DNA of 64,000 nt from Priestia abyssalis (GTDB lineage Bacteria > Bacillota > Bacilli > Bacillales > Bacillaceae_H), in assembly GCF_002019595.1 (NCBI RefSeq), contig NZ_KV917369.1, positions 2,806,624 through 2,870,623 of the forward strand, written 5' to 3'. The notes below the pieces were generated by a model. It did not search any database and had not been told where the DNA came from. It worked only from the letters and a program-made list of their open reading frames with translations. The translations under genes were made by a program, and so were the position numbers. Below are positions 34,799 through 43,174 of this stretch, piece after piece (within the stretch, counting starts at the first letter, position 1; each line of letters begins with the position of its first letter).

Positions 34799-36262
34799 TT
34801 AATAGCCTACATATACGGTTTTGACTTGTGTAAAAAACTCTAACCCTACTCTTCCCGATTCACGGAATGTAGAAGTACTTGACTTTTTCAGTCCCCCAAA
34901 TGGCGCATTGATCAAGTTCCCCGTCGTCGTCCGGTTCACCTTTACCGTTCCGGCCTGAATCTCTTTTGTGAATTGATGTGCTACCTTCAAGTTATTTGTG
35001 ATGATGGAAGCTGATAATCCGTACTCCACATCATTGGCGATGGCCATCGCTTCTTCATACGTTCCCACTTCAATGACCGCTACGACAGGACCAAAAATCT
35101 CTTCCTTCGCAATTCTCATATCAGGTGTCACGTTTGTAAAGATGGCTGGCTGCACATAAAATCCTTGCCCATATTGCCCTTCTGTCAACTGTTTGCCTCC
35201 ATATACGAGTGTTGCGCCGTCTTCTTTTCCGTATTCAATATATTTCAACACATTTTTTAATTGTTTTTCGTTTGCCAGCGGACCGATTTTCACACCATCT
35301 TCAAAGCCGTTTCCGATTTTCAGTGCACTTGTCTTTTCAATCAGCTTTTGGACGTATGCTTCCTTCACTTCTTTCAAGACGATGACACGGCTCGTTCCTG
35401 TACATGCCTGGCCTGTTAATGAAAATCCTCCGTTAACAGTTAACGTTGCAGCTAATTCGATATCTGCATCGTCCATGACAATAATCGGATTCTTTCCGCC
35501 AAGCTCCATTTGCGTACGGGTTGTAAACGAAGACTTCTTATGGATATCTTCGCCTGCAGCCGTCGACCCTGTAAACGTGACAGCTCTTATTGCCGGATGT
35601 GTCACTAACAGATCGCCAACTTCTGAGGCTCTTCCAGTGACAAAGTTGATGACACCTTCCGGAATGCCGGCGTTATGTAATGCCTCAACAAGACGATAAG
35701 CAATTAATGGAGTATCAGATGAAGGCTTAAAAACAACAGTATTACCCGTAATCAATGCTGGAGCGATTTTTCTTGCAGGAATAGAAATTGGGAAGTTCCA
35801 CGGAGTAATGACGCTTACGACCCCAAGCGGTTCTCTTTCTGTCGAAACTTTCATGTTCGGATCATCGTTCGGGAATGTTTCACCCGTAAAACTTTGCCCT
35901 TCTACTGCATAATAACGGAGGGTTTGGGCAGAACGCAGCACTTCATTTTTAGCATCCGTCACATGCTTTCCTTCTTCCCTCGTCAACTCTTCCGCCAGCT
36001 TCTCCACGTTTTCTTCAAGAATGGCGGCAGCTTTATTTAAAATGGCAGCTCGTTTGGAAGGAGCTGTTTCAGCCCATTTCGGAAAGGCTTGACAGGCCGC
36101 TTCGATTGCCTGCTGTACATCTTGTTCATTCGATGCCTGGAACACGCCTACAATGTCTTCTTGATTGGCCGGATTCACACTTTGAAATGTTTTACTGCTC
36201 CCTGACTCAATCCATTTTCCGCCGATAAAGTTATGGAATGTTTCTACTTTTGTCGTTAGCAA
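34799..36262 (-). CDS. NAD(P)-dependent aldehyde dehydrogenase
   Basis: This aldehyde dehydrogenase has 487 residues. VSVITPWNFPISIPARKIAP and FTGSTAAG form the cofactor site, MELGGKNPIIV holds the general base Glu, and GQACTGTSR holds the catalytic Cys. The tail NAPFGGLKKSSTSTFRESGR is typical. It resembles the YcbD-type 2-oxoglutarate (2,5-dioxopentanoate) semialdehyde dehydrogenase group, but substrate assignment from sequence alone is weak. The start at 36262 has AAGGATGAGGA upstream. It lies in the catabolic island between GlcG and the diiron-type enzyme, without its own GTATAC site. Confidence 0.9.
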   Translation of the reverse strand: MLTTKVETFHNFIGGKWIESGSSKTFQSVNPANQEDIVGVFQASNEQDVQQAIEAACQAFPKWAETAPSKRAAILNKAAAILEENVEKLAEELTREEGKHVTDAKNEVLRSAQTLRYYAVEGQSFTGETFPNDDPNMKVSTEREPLGVVSVITPWNFPISIPARKIAPALITGNTVVFKPSSDTPLIAYRLVEALHNAGIPEGVINFVTGRASEVGDLLVTHPAIRAVTFTGSTAAGEDIHKKSSFTTRTQMELGGKNPIIVMDDADIELAATLTVNGGFSLTGQACTGTSRVIVLKEVKEAYVQKLIEKTSALKIGNGFEDGVKIGPLANEKQLKNVLKYIEYGKEDGATLVYGGKQLTEGQYGQGFYVQPAIFTNVTPDMRIAKEEIFGPVVAVIEVGTYEEAMAIANDVEYGLSASIITNNLKVAHQFTKEIQAGTVKVNRTTTGNLINAPFGGLKKSSTSTFRESGRVGLEFFTQVKTVYVGY

Positions 36263-36395
36263 CAGTCCTCATCCTTTCCGTTTAATCATGTGCTTTCCTT
36301 TTTTGATAAAGAAATAGGCCGCCATGAAAATCACGATTTTACCGGATACACTTGACGGCCCATTCCATCTATTTTTTTGTGAGCTTGGCTTGTTT

Positions 36396-36651
36396 CGCTT
36401 TTCTTGTTGTCCAGCTGCGCGAGCTACACCCTACGGTCATTTCGCCTCTTCCTCCGAAACCAAAAAGCGGTTTCTCTGTCAGAAGCTATAAATGCCCTAT
36501 GGGTGTGAACGAGCTCGCTCCGCTTTTCTTGTTGTCCAGCTGCGGCTCCTAGCTCGTTGTGGAAATGATGATTGCCCTCATAAGGCAAAAAGCGCCTTAT
36601 GGGTCAATCCCTATTTCCCTCACGAGCTGAACAGTCGCCTCCGCTTTTCTT
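36396..36651 (-). repeat. R2 repeat pair 3 (reverse orientation)
   Basis: Two R2 units in reverse orientation (CGCTTTTCTTGTTGTCCAGC occurs twice) fill the space between the aldehyde dehydrogenase gene and the stop of the PqqC-like gene. The unit at 36396-36530 is the uninterrupted form of the one carrying the insertion at 25950-26099. Confidence 0.85.
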
Positions 36652-37380
36652 TTAAGCGTTAATCAGTGCGCCAAGGTCTTGTTCTAAATACTCTCTCCAT
36701 AAGCCGTCCATGTACATGCGGCGCATTTTCGCTCCGACACGAACGATTTCTAAGCAGCGTTGCTGTAATTCTGGTGTATCCGCATGTTCAAGGACAATTT
36801 TATAACCGCGTTCGCCGTGGATTTCATCCGATACGATGTGTAAGTCGAAAAATTCGATTTCTTCATCTGTGAATCCGTATTGTTCACGTAAAGCAGGTGT
36901 TTGTTTGCGATAAATATCAGGAACTTGGGATTCAAGGCCTACTACAAGCGCCGCTGTTGCAACAACGAAGTGCTCGCGTGCAGCAACCGCATAACACCAG
37001 CTTTGAAGACCTAATGTCGTTGGAGCCATATTTTTAGGATCGATGACACGTTCAGCCGTTGTTCCACATGCCTCAGCAAAGCGGATTAATAAATCAGTAT
37101 GGCGGTCAGCTGCAATTTCTTCTTCGTACATATTTTGTAACGTAAAGTCTTTTGCATCTGTATATTTCGGATCGTTTGGAGTGTTGGAATAAATGTACGC
37201 TAAGTAATCAGCGAATGGTCCTACATAATGGTAATGATTTTCTGCCCATTTAGCGAAGTGTTTTCTTTCTAATTTTCCTTCAGCCCATGCGACTGTAAAA
37301 GGAGCCTTTTGACTATGATTACCTTTGATTGCTTCCTCTAATTCTTTACGAAATTCATCTTTTGATAATAATACTGTCAT
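36652..37380 (-). CDS. PqqC/TenA-fold protein, probable diiron haem-oxygenase-like oxidase
   Basis: This 242-residue all-helical protein is of the PqqC/TenA/CADD superfamily. From ATG 37380 (GGAGG nine bases upstream), candidate metal ligands are E47 (in WAENHYHY), E87 or E88 and H94 (in MYEEEIAADRH), E150, and H181, D185 and H188 (in HIVSDEIHGERG). This is the ligand pattern of haem-oxygenase-like diiron oxidases (UndA, CADD, BesC), whereas PqqC itself uses no metal. Two GTATAC operators lie just upstream, and two [2Fe-2S] ferredoxins of the island are possible electron donors. I infer an O2-dependent step in catabolism; the substrate is unknown. Confidence 0.82.
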   Translation of the reverse strand: MTVLLSKDEFRKELEEAIKGNHSQKAPFTVAWAEGKLERKHFAKWAENHYHYVGPFADYLAYIYSNTPNDPKYTDAKDFTLQNMYEEEIAADRHTDLLIRFAEACGTTAERVIDPKNMAPTTLGLQSWCYAVAAREHFVVATAALVVGLESQVPDIYRKQTPALREQYGFTDEEIEFFDLHIVSDEIHGERGYKIVLEHADTPELQQRCLEIVRVGAKMRRMYMDGLWREYLEQDLGALINA

Positions 37381-37441
37381 CCTTAATCTCCTCCTCATGT
37401 TTTATGTAGGCTTTTCAACAAAAACTTTGGTGTTTAATATT

Positions 37442-37536
37442 TTGTATACCAAATAGATTTAAAAATAAAAGGCTATTGAAGTTTTTTGCTGTTCAATATT
37501 CCTTTCATGTTGTCTTTGAATCTATTTGGTATACCA
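37442..37536. promoter_or_regulatory. Two GTATAC operators upstream of the PqqC-like gene
   Basis: TTGTATACCA (37442-37451) and a perfect TGGTATACCA palindrome (37527-37536, inside TTTGGTATACCATTT) lie 62 and 147 bases before the PqqC-like start. A weaker ATATACCAATA is at 37606-37616. Confidence 0.78.
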
Positions 37537-37624
37537 TTTGATTATATAGTAACCTATCTTTTTCTGTTTGTAAATAAAATTTTTAGAATTTTTTTAACTT
37601 TTTAAATATACCAATAGTGTTAAT

Positions 37625-39097
37625 CTACCAAATAAAAACAGCAACGATCGTGGCGACACACATCCCTATTACAACGGGACCAAAATTCTTCCTGGCAAGG
37701 TCCAATACCGGCACCCCACAAAATCCTGCCACCGCCACAAGGGATGACCAGGCAATGATTGTCCCTCCACCAGTCCACACTGAACCGATTTGGCCGATGG
37801 CTCCTAATGTACCAGCATCAATGCCCGATGTCGCCATCGCTCCGGAAAGAGCACCTACTAACGGTAATCCTGAAAAACCTGAGCCATCCAATCCTGTAAT
37901 GATTCCGACAATTAAAATTAAAAAGGCGGTTACAATCGGAAAGTCTGGTATACCAGCTTGAATTGCTCCATGTTGTGCTGTTTGAATCAAATCAAATAAA
38001 AAGGCCGGCTTCGCTGCATCTTCAGGCAATGATAAAATTGAACCGGTAAAATCTGAGCTGCCAAGAAAAAAGAAACCGGCAATTGGAATGACAGGACCCA
38101 TCGCGCGAAAAGCGAATACAAATCCTTCAGTTAAATGATCGCTAATTTTATCGAGCGCATCGAGCCTCTTAAATGCAACAGATGCCAAAATGAGTAAAAC
38201 TGTTGCAACACCGCCGATGAAAGCTGCTCCATCTCCGCCTTCAAAGCCGCCCGAGTTCGACCCGAGCTTCGTGGAAAACATAAAGATCATGACAGCAAGC
38301 AATGACAACGGGACTAAAACGGCGAATAATTTACCCCATTTTTCTGTTTCCTTGTTTTGCGCTGCTCCTTCCGCAGCAGCCGCTATCTCATTTTCCGCCG
38401 ATTCGACATTAGCCATACCGGTAATGGATTGAAGCTCTTGTTCTGCCACTTCACTATTCGGTTTGCGGATTTCCTTTCGGAACAATAAGTAAGACATTCC
38501 GATGGCAACCCCGCCTGTAATTAATGAAAGAAGCAGTACTTTGTCTGCAACAGCCCCTGTTTCAATTCCTGCTGACTTTGCTGTAAGCATTGGAGCAACT
38601 TGCATGATGTAATCTGAAGATAGTGCCATACCTTGACCTGCAATAGATACCGTAACGGCCGCGGCCATAGCCGGTAAACCTGCCCGGATAGCTGCTGGCA
38701 CAAGCAATGCACAGATTAAAGGCACTGCTGGTGTCGGCCAGAAAAACAATGAAATGACGTACGTCGTTGCTAATAGGACCAAAAAAGCAATATGTCCATT
38801 TTTCATTACCTTTTGAATCGGAGCAATCATTTTTTGATCGGCTTTCAAATCTTTTAATGATTGCAATAACGCTACCATAAAGGTGATGATAAGAAAAATA
38901 TTGAACAATTCTTTTGCCGCAACCAAGTTGGCGTTAAACATTGCCTGGAATCCACTTACAAGTGATCCCTTATACATACAGGCAACTAAAAACGTTCCTA
39001 CAAGGGTGGGAAGAACGACTCCTCTTTTAAACAGCATGGTAACGATGACGACGACAGTTACAACAGCATACATCCAATGGGCAGCAGTCAACTCCAA
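37625..39097 (-). CDS. Ion-transporter-superfamily permease
   Basis: This integral membrane protein has 490 residues and about 12 helices in two halves, separated by a charged loop with NSEVAEQELQSITG. Each half has a Pro/Gly-rich re-entrant-like segment (FFWPTPAVPLICALLVPAAI; GLDGSGFSGLPLVGALSG), as in anion and carboxylate carriers of the ion transporter superfamily. I cannot assign the substrate. It lies between creatininase and the PqqC-like gene on the same strand and probably imports the island's substrate. Confidence 0.75.
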   Translation of the reverse strand: MELTAAHWMYAVVTVVVIVTMLFKRGVVLPTLVGTFLVACMYKGSLVSGFQAMFNANLVAAKELFNIFLIITFMVALLQSLKDLKADQKMIAPIQKVMKNGHIAFLVLLATTYVISLFFWPTPAVPLICALLVPAAIRAGLPAMAAAVTVSIAGQGMALSSDYIMQVAPMLTAKSAGIETGAVADKVLLLSLITGGVAIGMSYLLFRKEIRKPNSEVAEQELQSITGMANVESAENEIAAAAEGAAQNKETEKWGKLFAVLVPLSLLAVMIFMFSTKLGSNSGGFEGGDGAAFIGGVATVLLILASVAFKRLDALDKISDHLTEGFVFAFRAMGPVIPIAGFFFLGSSDFTGSILSLPEDAAKPAFLFDLIQTAQHGAIQAGIPDFPIVTAFLILIVGIITGLDGSGFSGLPLVGALSGAMATSGIDAGTLGAIGQIGSVWTGGGTIIAWSSLVAVAGFCGVPVLDLARKNFGPVVIGMCVATIVAVFIW

Positions 39098-39160
39098 ATC
39101 TCTTCATCCTTTCTCATTTTTTTATATTTATTAAAAGAGATATTTCTCTCTCAATAACGA

Positions 39161-39931
39161 TTAATAAAGAGATTCTACTTGCAAATTCAATAGTTGCTGG
39201 AGTTCTTTCGCAAGGTTGTCCAATGCTTCCTCAACAATCTGTTCGCCAATTTCCCGGCTCGCTTTTGTTGCGTCTCCGATGCACCCGTTGGATGTCATTT
39301 CCTCATAGCGGTAAAAACCTTGAAGGGCTTTTCCTGGCCTCAGCTGTTTCCATCTTCCCGACTCCTGAATATTTCCCTTTGTGATCTTGTCAGGACGGAC
39401 GAGGTGCGGAGCCAAGTACAGCGCTTCTGAAACCTCCCGTTCACAGCTATGACCAAATAACGGAGATGTAATAAAAGCTGAGATAGCTTTTTTAGCGGAT
39501 GCAGTTGTTTTGGCATAATAAATGTCCACATTCATTTCTTCTGTCAACATGCTTGATGCAACATTCAATGTTGATTGGTTGCCTCCATGTGAATTAAGAA
39601 ATAAAAATCTCTCGATGCCGTGGTGTTTCAAAGATGAAATCATATCTTTTAAAATGGCAATCAATGTAGTCGGCTGCAGGGAAATCGTTCCCGGAAAATT
39701 CATATGATGAGCGGAAACCCCCATGTTGACGGTAGGAGTAACAACAACGTACGGGAATAACCTTTCCCCCAATTTTTCAGCCATCTTTTCAGCAAGCACG
39801 GCATCACAGCTTTCCGTCATATGGGGGCCATGCTGCTCATGTGCTCCAATCGGGATGATGGCAAGCTGAACAGTTTTTAGTGCTGCTTCTACCTCTTCCC
39901 ATGTCATACTGGTTAATACATAAGATTTCAT
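39161..39931 (-). CDS. Creatininase-family amidohydrolase
   Basis: This protein of about 256 residues belongs to the creatininase family. Metal ligands fit E32 and H34 (in GAHEQHGPH), D43, the His in LNSHGGNQS and the Glu in CEREVSEAL. Members open cyclic amides (creatinine), process formamides, or cleave peptides in mycofactocin maturation (MftE), so amide hydrolysis is likely but the substrate is open. ATG 39931 has AGGTG six bases upstream; ATG 39940 overlaps that site. A GTATAC operator lies 111 bases upstream. Confidence 0.88.
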   Translation of the reverse strand: MKSYVLTSMTWEEVEAALKTVQLAIIPIGAHEQHGPHMTESCDAVLAEKMAEKLGERLFPYVVVTPTVNMGVSAHHMNFPGTISLQPTTLIAILKDMISSLKHHGIERFLFLNSHGGNQSTLNVASSMLTEEMNVDIYYAKTTASAKKAISAFITSPLFGHSCEREVSEALYLAPHLVRPDKITKGNIQESGRWKQLRPGKALQGFYRYEEMTSNGCIGDATKASREIGEQIVEEALDNLAKELQQLLNLQVESLY

Positions 39932-40041
39932 TCCATTCACCTGCCTTATTTTTTGTTAGCGCTTTCAATAAGAGTTTCCTCTTTCGATTATCCTCATTGA
40001 GCGGTGTTCTGCAAAAGAAAGGATCTTACCCTATAGGTATT

Positions 40042-40051
40042 TTGTATACCT
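40042..40051. promoter_or_regulatory. GTATAC operator upstream of creatininase gene
   Basis: TTGTATACCT lies between ferredoxin 2 and the creatininase gene, 111 bases before the creatininase start. It differs from TNGTATACNA only in the last base. Confidence 0.65.
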
Positions 40052-40074
40052 AAAAAGTTTAAAAAATAAAAAAG

Positions 40075-40407
40075 CTATTCAGATACAGTAGTGGTTGCTT
40101 TCTTTGGAGGTTTAATTACACCATGTTCTTGTGATAATTCGATATCTTGTTGAACGGTAAATTGACAGGCTAAGCGGAATCCCTCTTCAACCTTATCTCC
40201 CAGCATCTTCTTTTCCTTCCAGTTTGGGGGTGCCAACCCTTCTGCTCCAGAGATAACCTGGCATGAACATTTCGTACATCTGCCCATTCCACATCCATAC
40301 TTTAATTGCGGAAATTGACGAGTGCCTGCTAAAACAACTAAATTAGCATTCTCTTTGACTTCTTGTTCGACAACAGTTCCATCAACATGCAATGTTACTT
40401 TTGGCAT
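40075..40407 (-). CDS. Plant-type [2Fe-2S] ferredoxin 2
   Basis: This 110-residue ferredoxin has the cluster motif YGCGMGRCTKCSC with the last ligand in LACQFTV. It belongs to the same family as ferredoxin 1 but is clearly different in sequence, with the extra AGAEGLAPPNWKEKKMLGDK insertion typical of oxygenase-associated ferredoxins. GGAGTGATT precedes the ATG at 40407. It is upstream of creatininase on the same strand. The operator at 40731-40740 lies 324 bases upstream. Confidence 0.9.
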   Translation of the reverse strand: MPKVTLHVDGTVVEQEVKENANLVVLAGTRQFPQLKYGCGMGRCTKCSCQVISGAEGLAPPNWKEKKMLGDKVEEGFRLACQFTVQQDIELSQEHGVIKPPKKATTTVSE

Positions 40408-40910
40408 ACAATCACTCCTCTTCCATTTTTTCTAAAAATTATGAAATTTTACTAAATTATAAACTACCTTTCTCGAAAATGTAAACCTTCTTTTTGATCG
40501 CTCAAAACATTTTAACTAAGGATCGATGCTTTCTTCTATATTTCTTATTATACAGAGCCCCCTCTATATTTCCCTATATTTGTCAGAAAAACTGACATAT
40601 TATTTAAGTTATATTATTCTCTCTATTTTTCGATAGTCCTTTTAATACAGAACTAAAAAATTAATTAAAAATTTAGAAAATAATATTGAACATATAAGAT
40701 TGATAGTATAAACTAATCAATAAAAGAATATGGTATACAATGTGCCATTAAAAGTGGTGGTGAATGCCGATCCAATCTAAAAACTAATGAATCTTATTTT
40801 CCCCTCGTTTTTGATAATCCTTATTGAACATCACGAATACATCATTCATTTCATCCAGCAAAATATCATTTTAATGTTGAACCAGTATTATATATGAAGG
40901 AGTGTTGAGC
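40408..40910. other. Divergent promoter region with GTATAC operator at 40731-40740
   Basis: About 500 AT-rich bases separate ferredoxin 2 from the divergent 114-aa gene. TGGTATACAA at 40731-40740 extends to a second half-site, TGTGCCA. I see no open frame with a ribosome-binding site and no other structure. Confidence 0.6.
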
Positions 40911-41246
40911 ATGGAAAAATATATTGTATTAACAAATAAAGACACATTTCAAACGGTTATTGATAACGAAGGATTAGAGCCTGTAGAAACATACCATTTC
41001 TATTTTTTCGATCAATTAAAAGCAAAGTATACCATCGCTAAAGTGCTTGATGACGATATTAAAATCCAACTATTTGAAAAATATGAGGAAAAAGAATATG
41101 TGAACCATATTCGCGTGAAATTCTTCGAAACATTTCCAACGATTGAAGGAGCACGTGAAGAGTTATATGAAATAGTCAAAGCATCCGGCAACAGCGAAGA
41201 TTCCAAATACTCCAAACTTGTCAAGTCAGAGCAAGCGGCTGTTTAA
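40911..41246 (+). CDS. Unknown soluble protein, 111 aa
   Basis: This acidic protein starts MEKYIVLTNKDTFQTVIDNE and contains YHFYFFDQLKAKYTIAKVLD and a C-terminal helix (IEGAREELYEIVKASGN). There is no signal or cysteine. ATG 40911 has GAAGGAG eight bases upstream. It is transcribed divergently from ferredoxin 2 behind a GTATAC operator, so it probably belongs to the island's regulon. Its size and acidity would suit an oxygenase accessory or effector protein, but that is speculation. I do not recognise the family. Confidence 0.75.
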   Translation: MEKYIVLTNKDTFQTVIDNEGLEPVETYHFYFFDQLKAKYTIAKVLDDDIKIQLFEKYEEKEYVNHIRVKFFETFPTIEGAREELYEIVKASGNSEDSKYSKLVKSEQAAV

Positions 41247-41256
41247 AGACTTAGGA

Positions 41257-41295
41257 AATGGGGCATGGCCAAAGAATGGCCATGCCTCATTTTTT
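41257..41295. terminator. Convergent terminator
   Basis: AATGGGGCATGGCC and GGCCATGCCTCATT form the stem, followed by TTTT on the plus strand. It separates the 111-aa gene from the convergent permease gene. Its core GGCATGGCC/GGCCATGCC resembles hairpin 2 of repeat R3. Confidence 0.85.
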
Positions 41296-42676
41296 ACGCT
41301 ATACACAATTCCAATAAAAACAAATAGATCATGACGCACCCGATGTAAAGGCTCGTAAAAGACAAATTCCAATTGGACACTTTATACGAGGTTTCCTTTA
41401 CAATGTTTGACATAAGTCCAATCGTCGCATTATATGGCCCCACTAAAAATGCGGACACGGCTCCCGCCAGCATAGCCACCGTCAAGATATGCGGGGAAAC
41501 TCCTAACACACTCGGGTTTAATGCTTCAGCCATCAGGGCGAGTGTCACAGCAGGGTGAAGGCCCGTAAAGGCAAAAGCCATGGGGATAAGCGGAAGTAAA
41601 ATCAAAAAGATTTCGGATCCTATCACCGATTTGAACTGGTCAATCCATCCGGTCAGCCATTCGTTTGTCCCGGAAATTTGTATGGCCGAAATAAAAAAGC
41701 CGGCAGATAAAAAAATAAAGAACTGATCTTTCATTTTAATAGAAAACGAGCGAAAATGCTCTTGCAAACTATGACCAAACTCTTTGCCTTTCTTCAACAA
41801 TAAAGACCACCCGAACGCAAATGGAATAACCAATAGGGCTACGAGAATAAGAAATGAGTATGAAAATTGCCTTTCAGCTACGGAAATCGCGATATTAAAA
41901 ACAAGGATGGCCAATAAGATTTGAAACACCCTTCCAGGACGTCCCTTTTCTCCCTGTTCAGCGGCCGCAGCCGTTTCATCTACCGATACATTATTTCGTA
42001 AGTTTGATAATTTCTTTGCATTACGTACACCTATGTACCAATCTAGTCCCAATCCCAGCAAACTAAGCGGCACGACATATGGAAGAATAGAGAGCCAGCT
42101 TACCCCGGTCATCCCAATTACAATCCCGACAATCGGAGTCACTGGTGCCCATGTTAAAGGCATTGCGAATCCACGGGTAATCGCTCTGCTCAAAAATCGC
42201 TCTTCATTCTTGACCCCAAACACGCTTAGAGCGGGCTGCATAGAATAATACGTCATCGGCAGCGTAGCCAAATTCATAAAGATACTAAAAAAATATGAAA
42301 TGCCCGAAGTCATCATATAAAGATGGCCCGATGTTTTCACTTTTTGCCGGATTAGTGTTTGAATCCCGCTGCTGTATCCCCCTAATTGAATGGGTATCCC
42401 TAAAATCGGTACTAATGTAAACATCGTAACAAGATCAAGCATCGGTCCGAAAGAACGGATATATTCATGCCAATGTGCCCCGCTTTCCCATAGCATCCCC
42501 AAACCGAGAATCAAAAAGATGCTTCCCAATATTTGGACGAACCGTTTTACTTGCCATACTGTATACCCGACGATTGCCAAACATAAAACAGACAAAGTCA
42601 TTCCCATATTCAACGCAGGAAACAGAGTGGATAACAAATACAAAAAAATAACCGATAAAAACAAGAGCCTCAGCAT
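41294..42676 (-). CDS. Second ion-transporter-superfamily-like permease
   Basis: This 460-residue membrane protein has about 12 segments. Repeated motifs (GFAMPLTWAPVTPIVGIVIG in the first half; VGPYNATIGLMSNIVKETS in the second) suggest two inverted halves of an ion-transporter-type fold. A charged linker (NVSVDETAAAAEQGEKGRPG) joins them. The substrate is unknown. Two GTATAC operators lie upstream in the divergent region shared with the 28-aa peptide gene. It may be a second importer or an exporter for the island. Confidence 0.72.
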   Translation of the reverse strand: MLRLLFLSVIFLYLLSTLFPALNMGMTLSVLCLAIVGYTVWQVKRFVQILGSIFLILGLGMLWESGAHWHEYIRSFGPMLDLVTMFTLVPILGIPIQLGGYSSGIQTLIRQKVKTSGHLYMMTSGISYFFSIFMNLATLPMTYYSMQPALSVFGVKNEERFLSRAITRGFAMPLTWAPVTPIVGIVIGMTGVSWLSILPYVVPLSLLGLGLDWYIGVRNAKKLSNLRNNVSVDETAAAAEQGEKGRPGRVFQILLAILVFNIAISVAERQFSYSFLILVALLVIPFAFGWSLLLKKGKEFGHSLQEHFRSFSIKMKDQFFIFLSAGFFISAIQISGTNEWLTGWIDQFKSVIGSEIFLILLPLIPMAFAFTGLHPAVTLALMAEALNPSVLGVSPHILTVAMLAGAVSAFLVGPYNATIGLMSNIVKETSYKVSNWNLSFTSLYIGCVMIYLFLLELCIA

Positions 42677-42856
42677 ATGATCACCCTAACTATTCATTTA
42701 TTATATATTTTCTCCCTACTATGAGGCACCCATAAAGGTGTCTATGTAAACCTTCCTGCATCAGGAAAATGATGGAAAGATATTGATATCATTATACTTG
42801 CTTCCAGCCTACTAATCATTCTTTCTGCTTCAAAAACCAGTTTCCCTTTTGTTATA

Positions 42857-42929
42857 CGGTATACCAAAATGTAGTTATACGCCTTATTTTTTTCATAATT
42901 ATATAATATTTTCGGTATTTGGTATACAA
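42857..42929. promoter_or_regulatory. Two GTATAC operators
   Basis: CGGTATACCA (42857-42866) and TGGTATACAA (42920-42929) lie in the divergent region between the permease gene and the 28-aa peptide gene. The second site ends five bases before the -35 element of the peptide promoter. Confidence 0.72.
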
Positions 42930-42934
42930 TTTTA

Positions 42935-42962
42935 TTGAATTTTATAGATACCGTGCTATAAT
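42935..42962 (+). promoter_or_regulatory. SigA-type promoter of the 28-aa peptide gene
   Basis: TTGAAT and TATAAT are separated by 16 bases. They end 38 bases before the peptide start, and the operator at 42920-42929 is directly upstream. Confidence 0.7.
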
Positions 42963-43000
42963 AAAAGAAACAAAGTACAAAGTAATGGGAGGAAATGCCG

Positions 43001-43087
43001 ATGTTCAACTTTCTCTTCGGTTCAAAAAGAGCGGCTGAAAAAGCCGAGGAAAAATTAGCACGTTTACGAAAAACATTGAAGTTTTAA
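43001..43087 (+). CDS. 28-aa cationic peptide gene
   Basis: A complete tiny gene encodes a peptide starting MFNFLFGSKRAAEKAEEKLA and ending RKTLKF. A hydrophobic N-terminus (FNFLFG) is followed by a charged, probably amphipathic helix. It has its own SigA-type promoter, GGGAGG eight bases before the ATG, and a strong terminator directly after the stop (43094-43134). Two GTATAC operators precede it, so it seems to be part of the catabolic regulon. An in-frame ATG at 42995 is too close to the ribosome-binding site. The function is unknown; a small membrane-associated subunit or regulator is possible. Confidence 0.75.
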   Translation: MFNFLFGSKRAAEKAEEKLARLRKTLKF

Positions 43088-43093
43088 CGCTAA

Positions 43094-43134
43094 ATAATGG
43101 GCCATGGATAAAAAAACATCCACGGCCCATTATT
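43094..43134 (+). terminator. Terminator of the 28-aa peptide gene
   Basis: TAATGGGCCaTGGAT and ATCCAcGGCCCATTA form the stem around an A-rich loop, seven bases after the stop codon. TTACCTTTG follows. Confidence 0.8.
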
Positions 43135-43174
43135 ACCTTTGTAATCTTATTCAAGATGTAAGAGCAAAAAGAGA

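Noticed and set aside
36652..37380. PQQ biosynthesis by the PqqC-like protein
   Set aside because: No pqqA, pqqB, pqqD or pqqE gene is present, and the protein has metal-ligand residues not found in PqqC.
42742..43008. Minus-strand ORF of 88 codons
   Set aside because: It covers the promoter and operators of the 28-aa peptide gene and has no ribosome-binding site.
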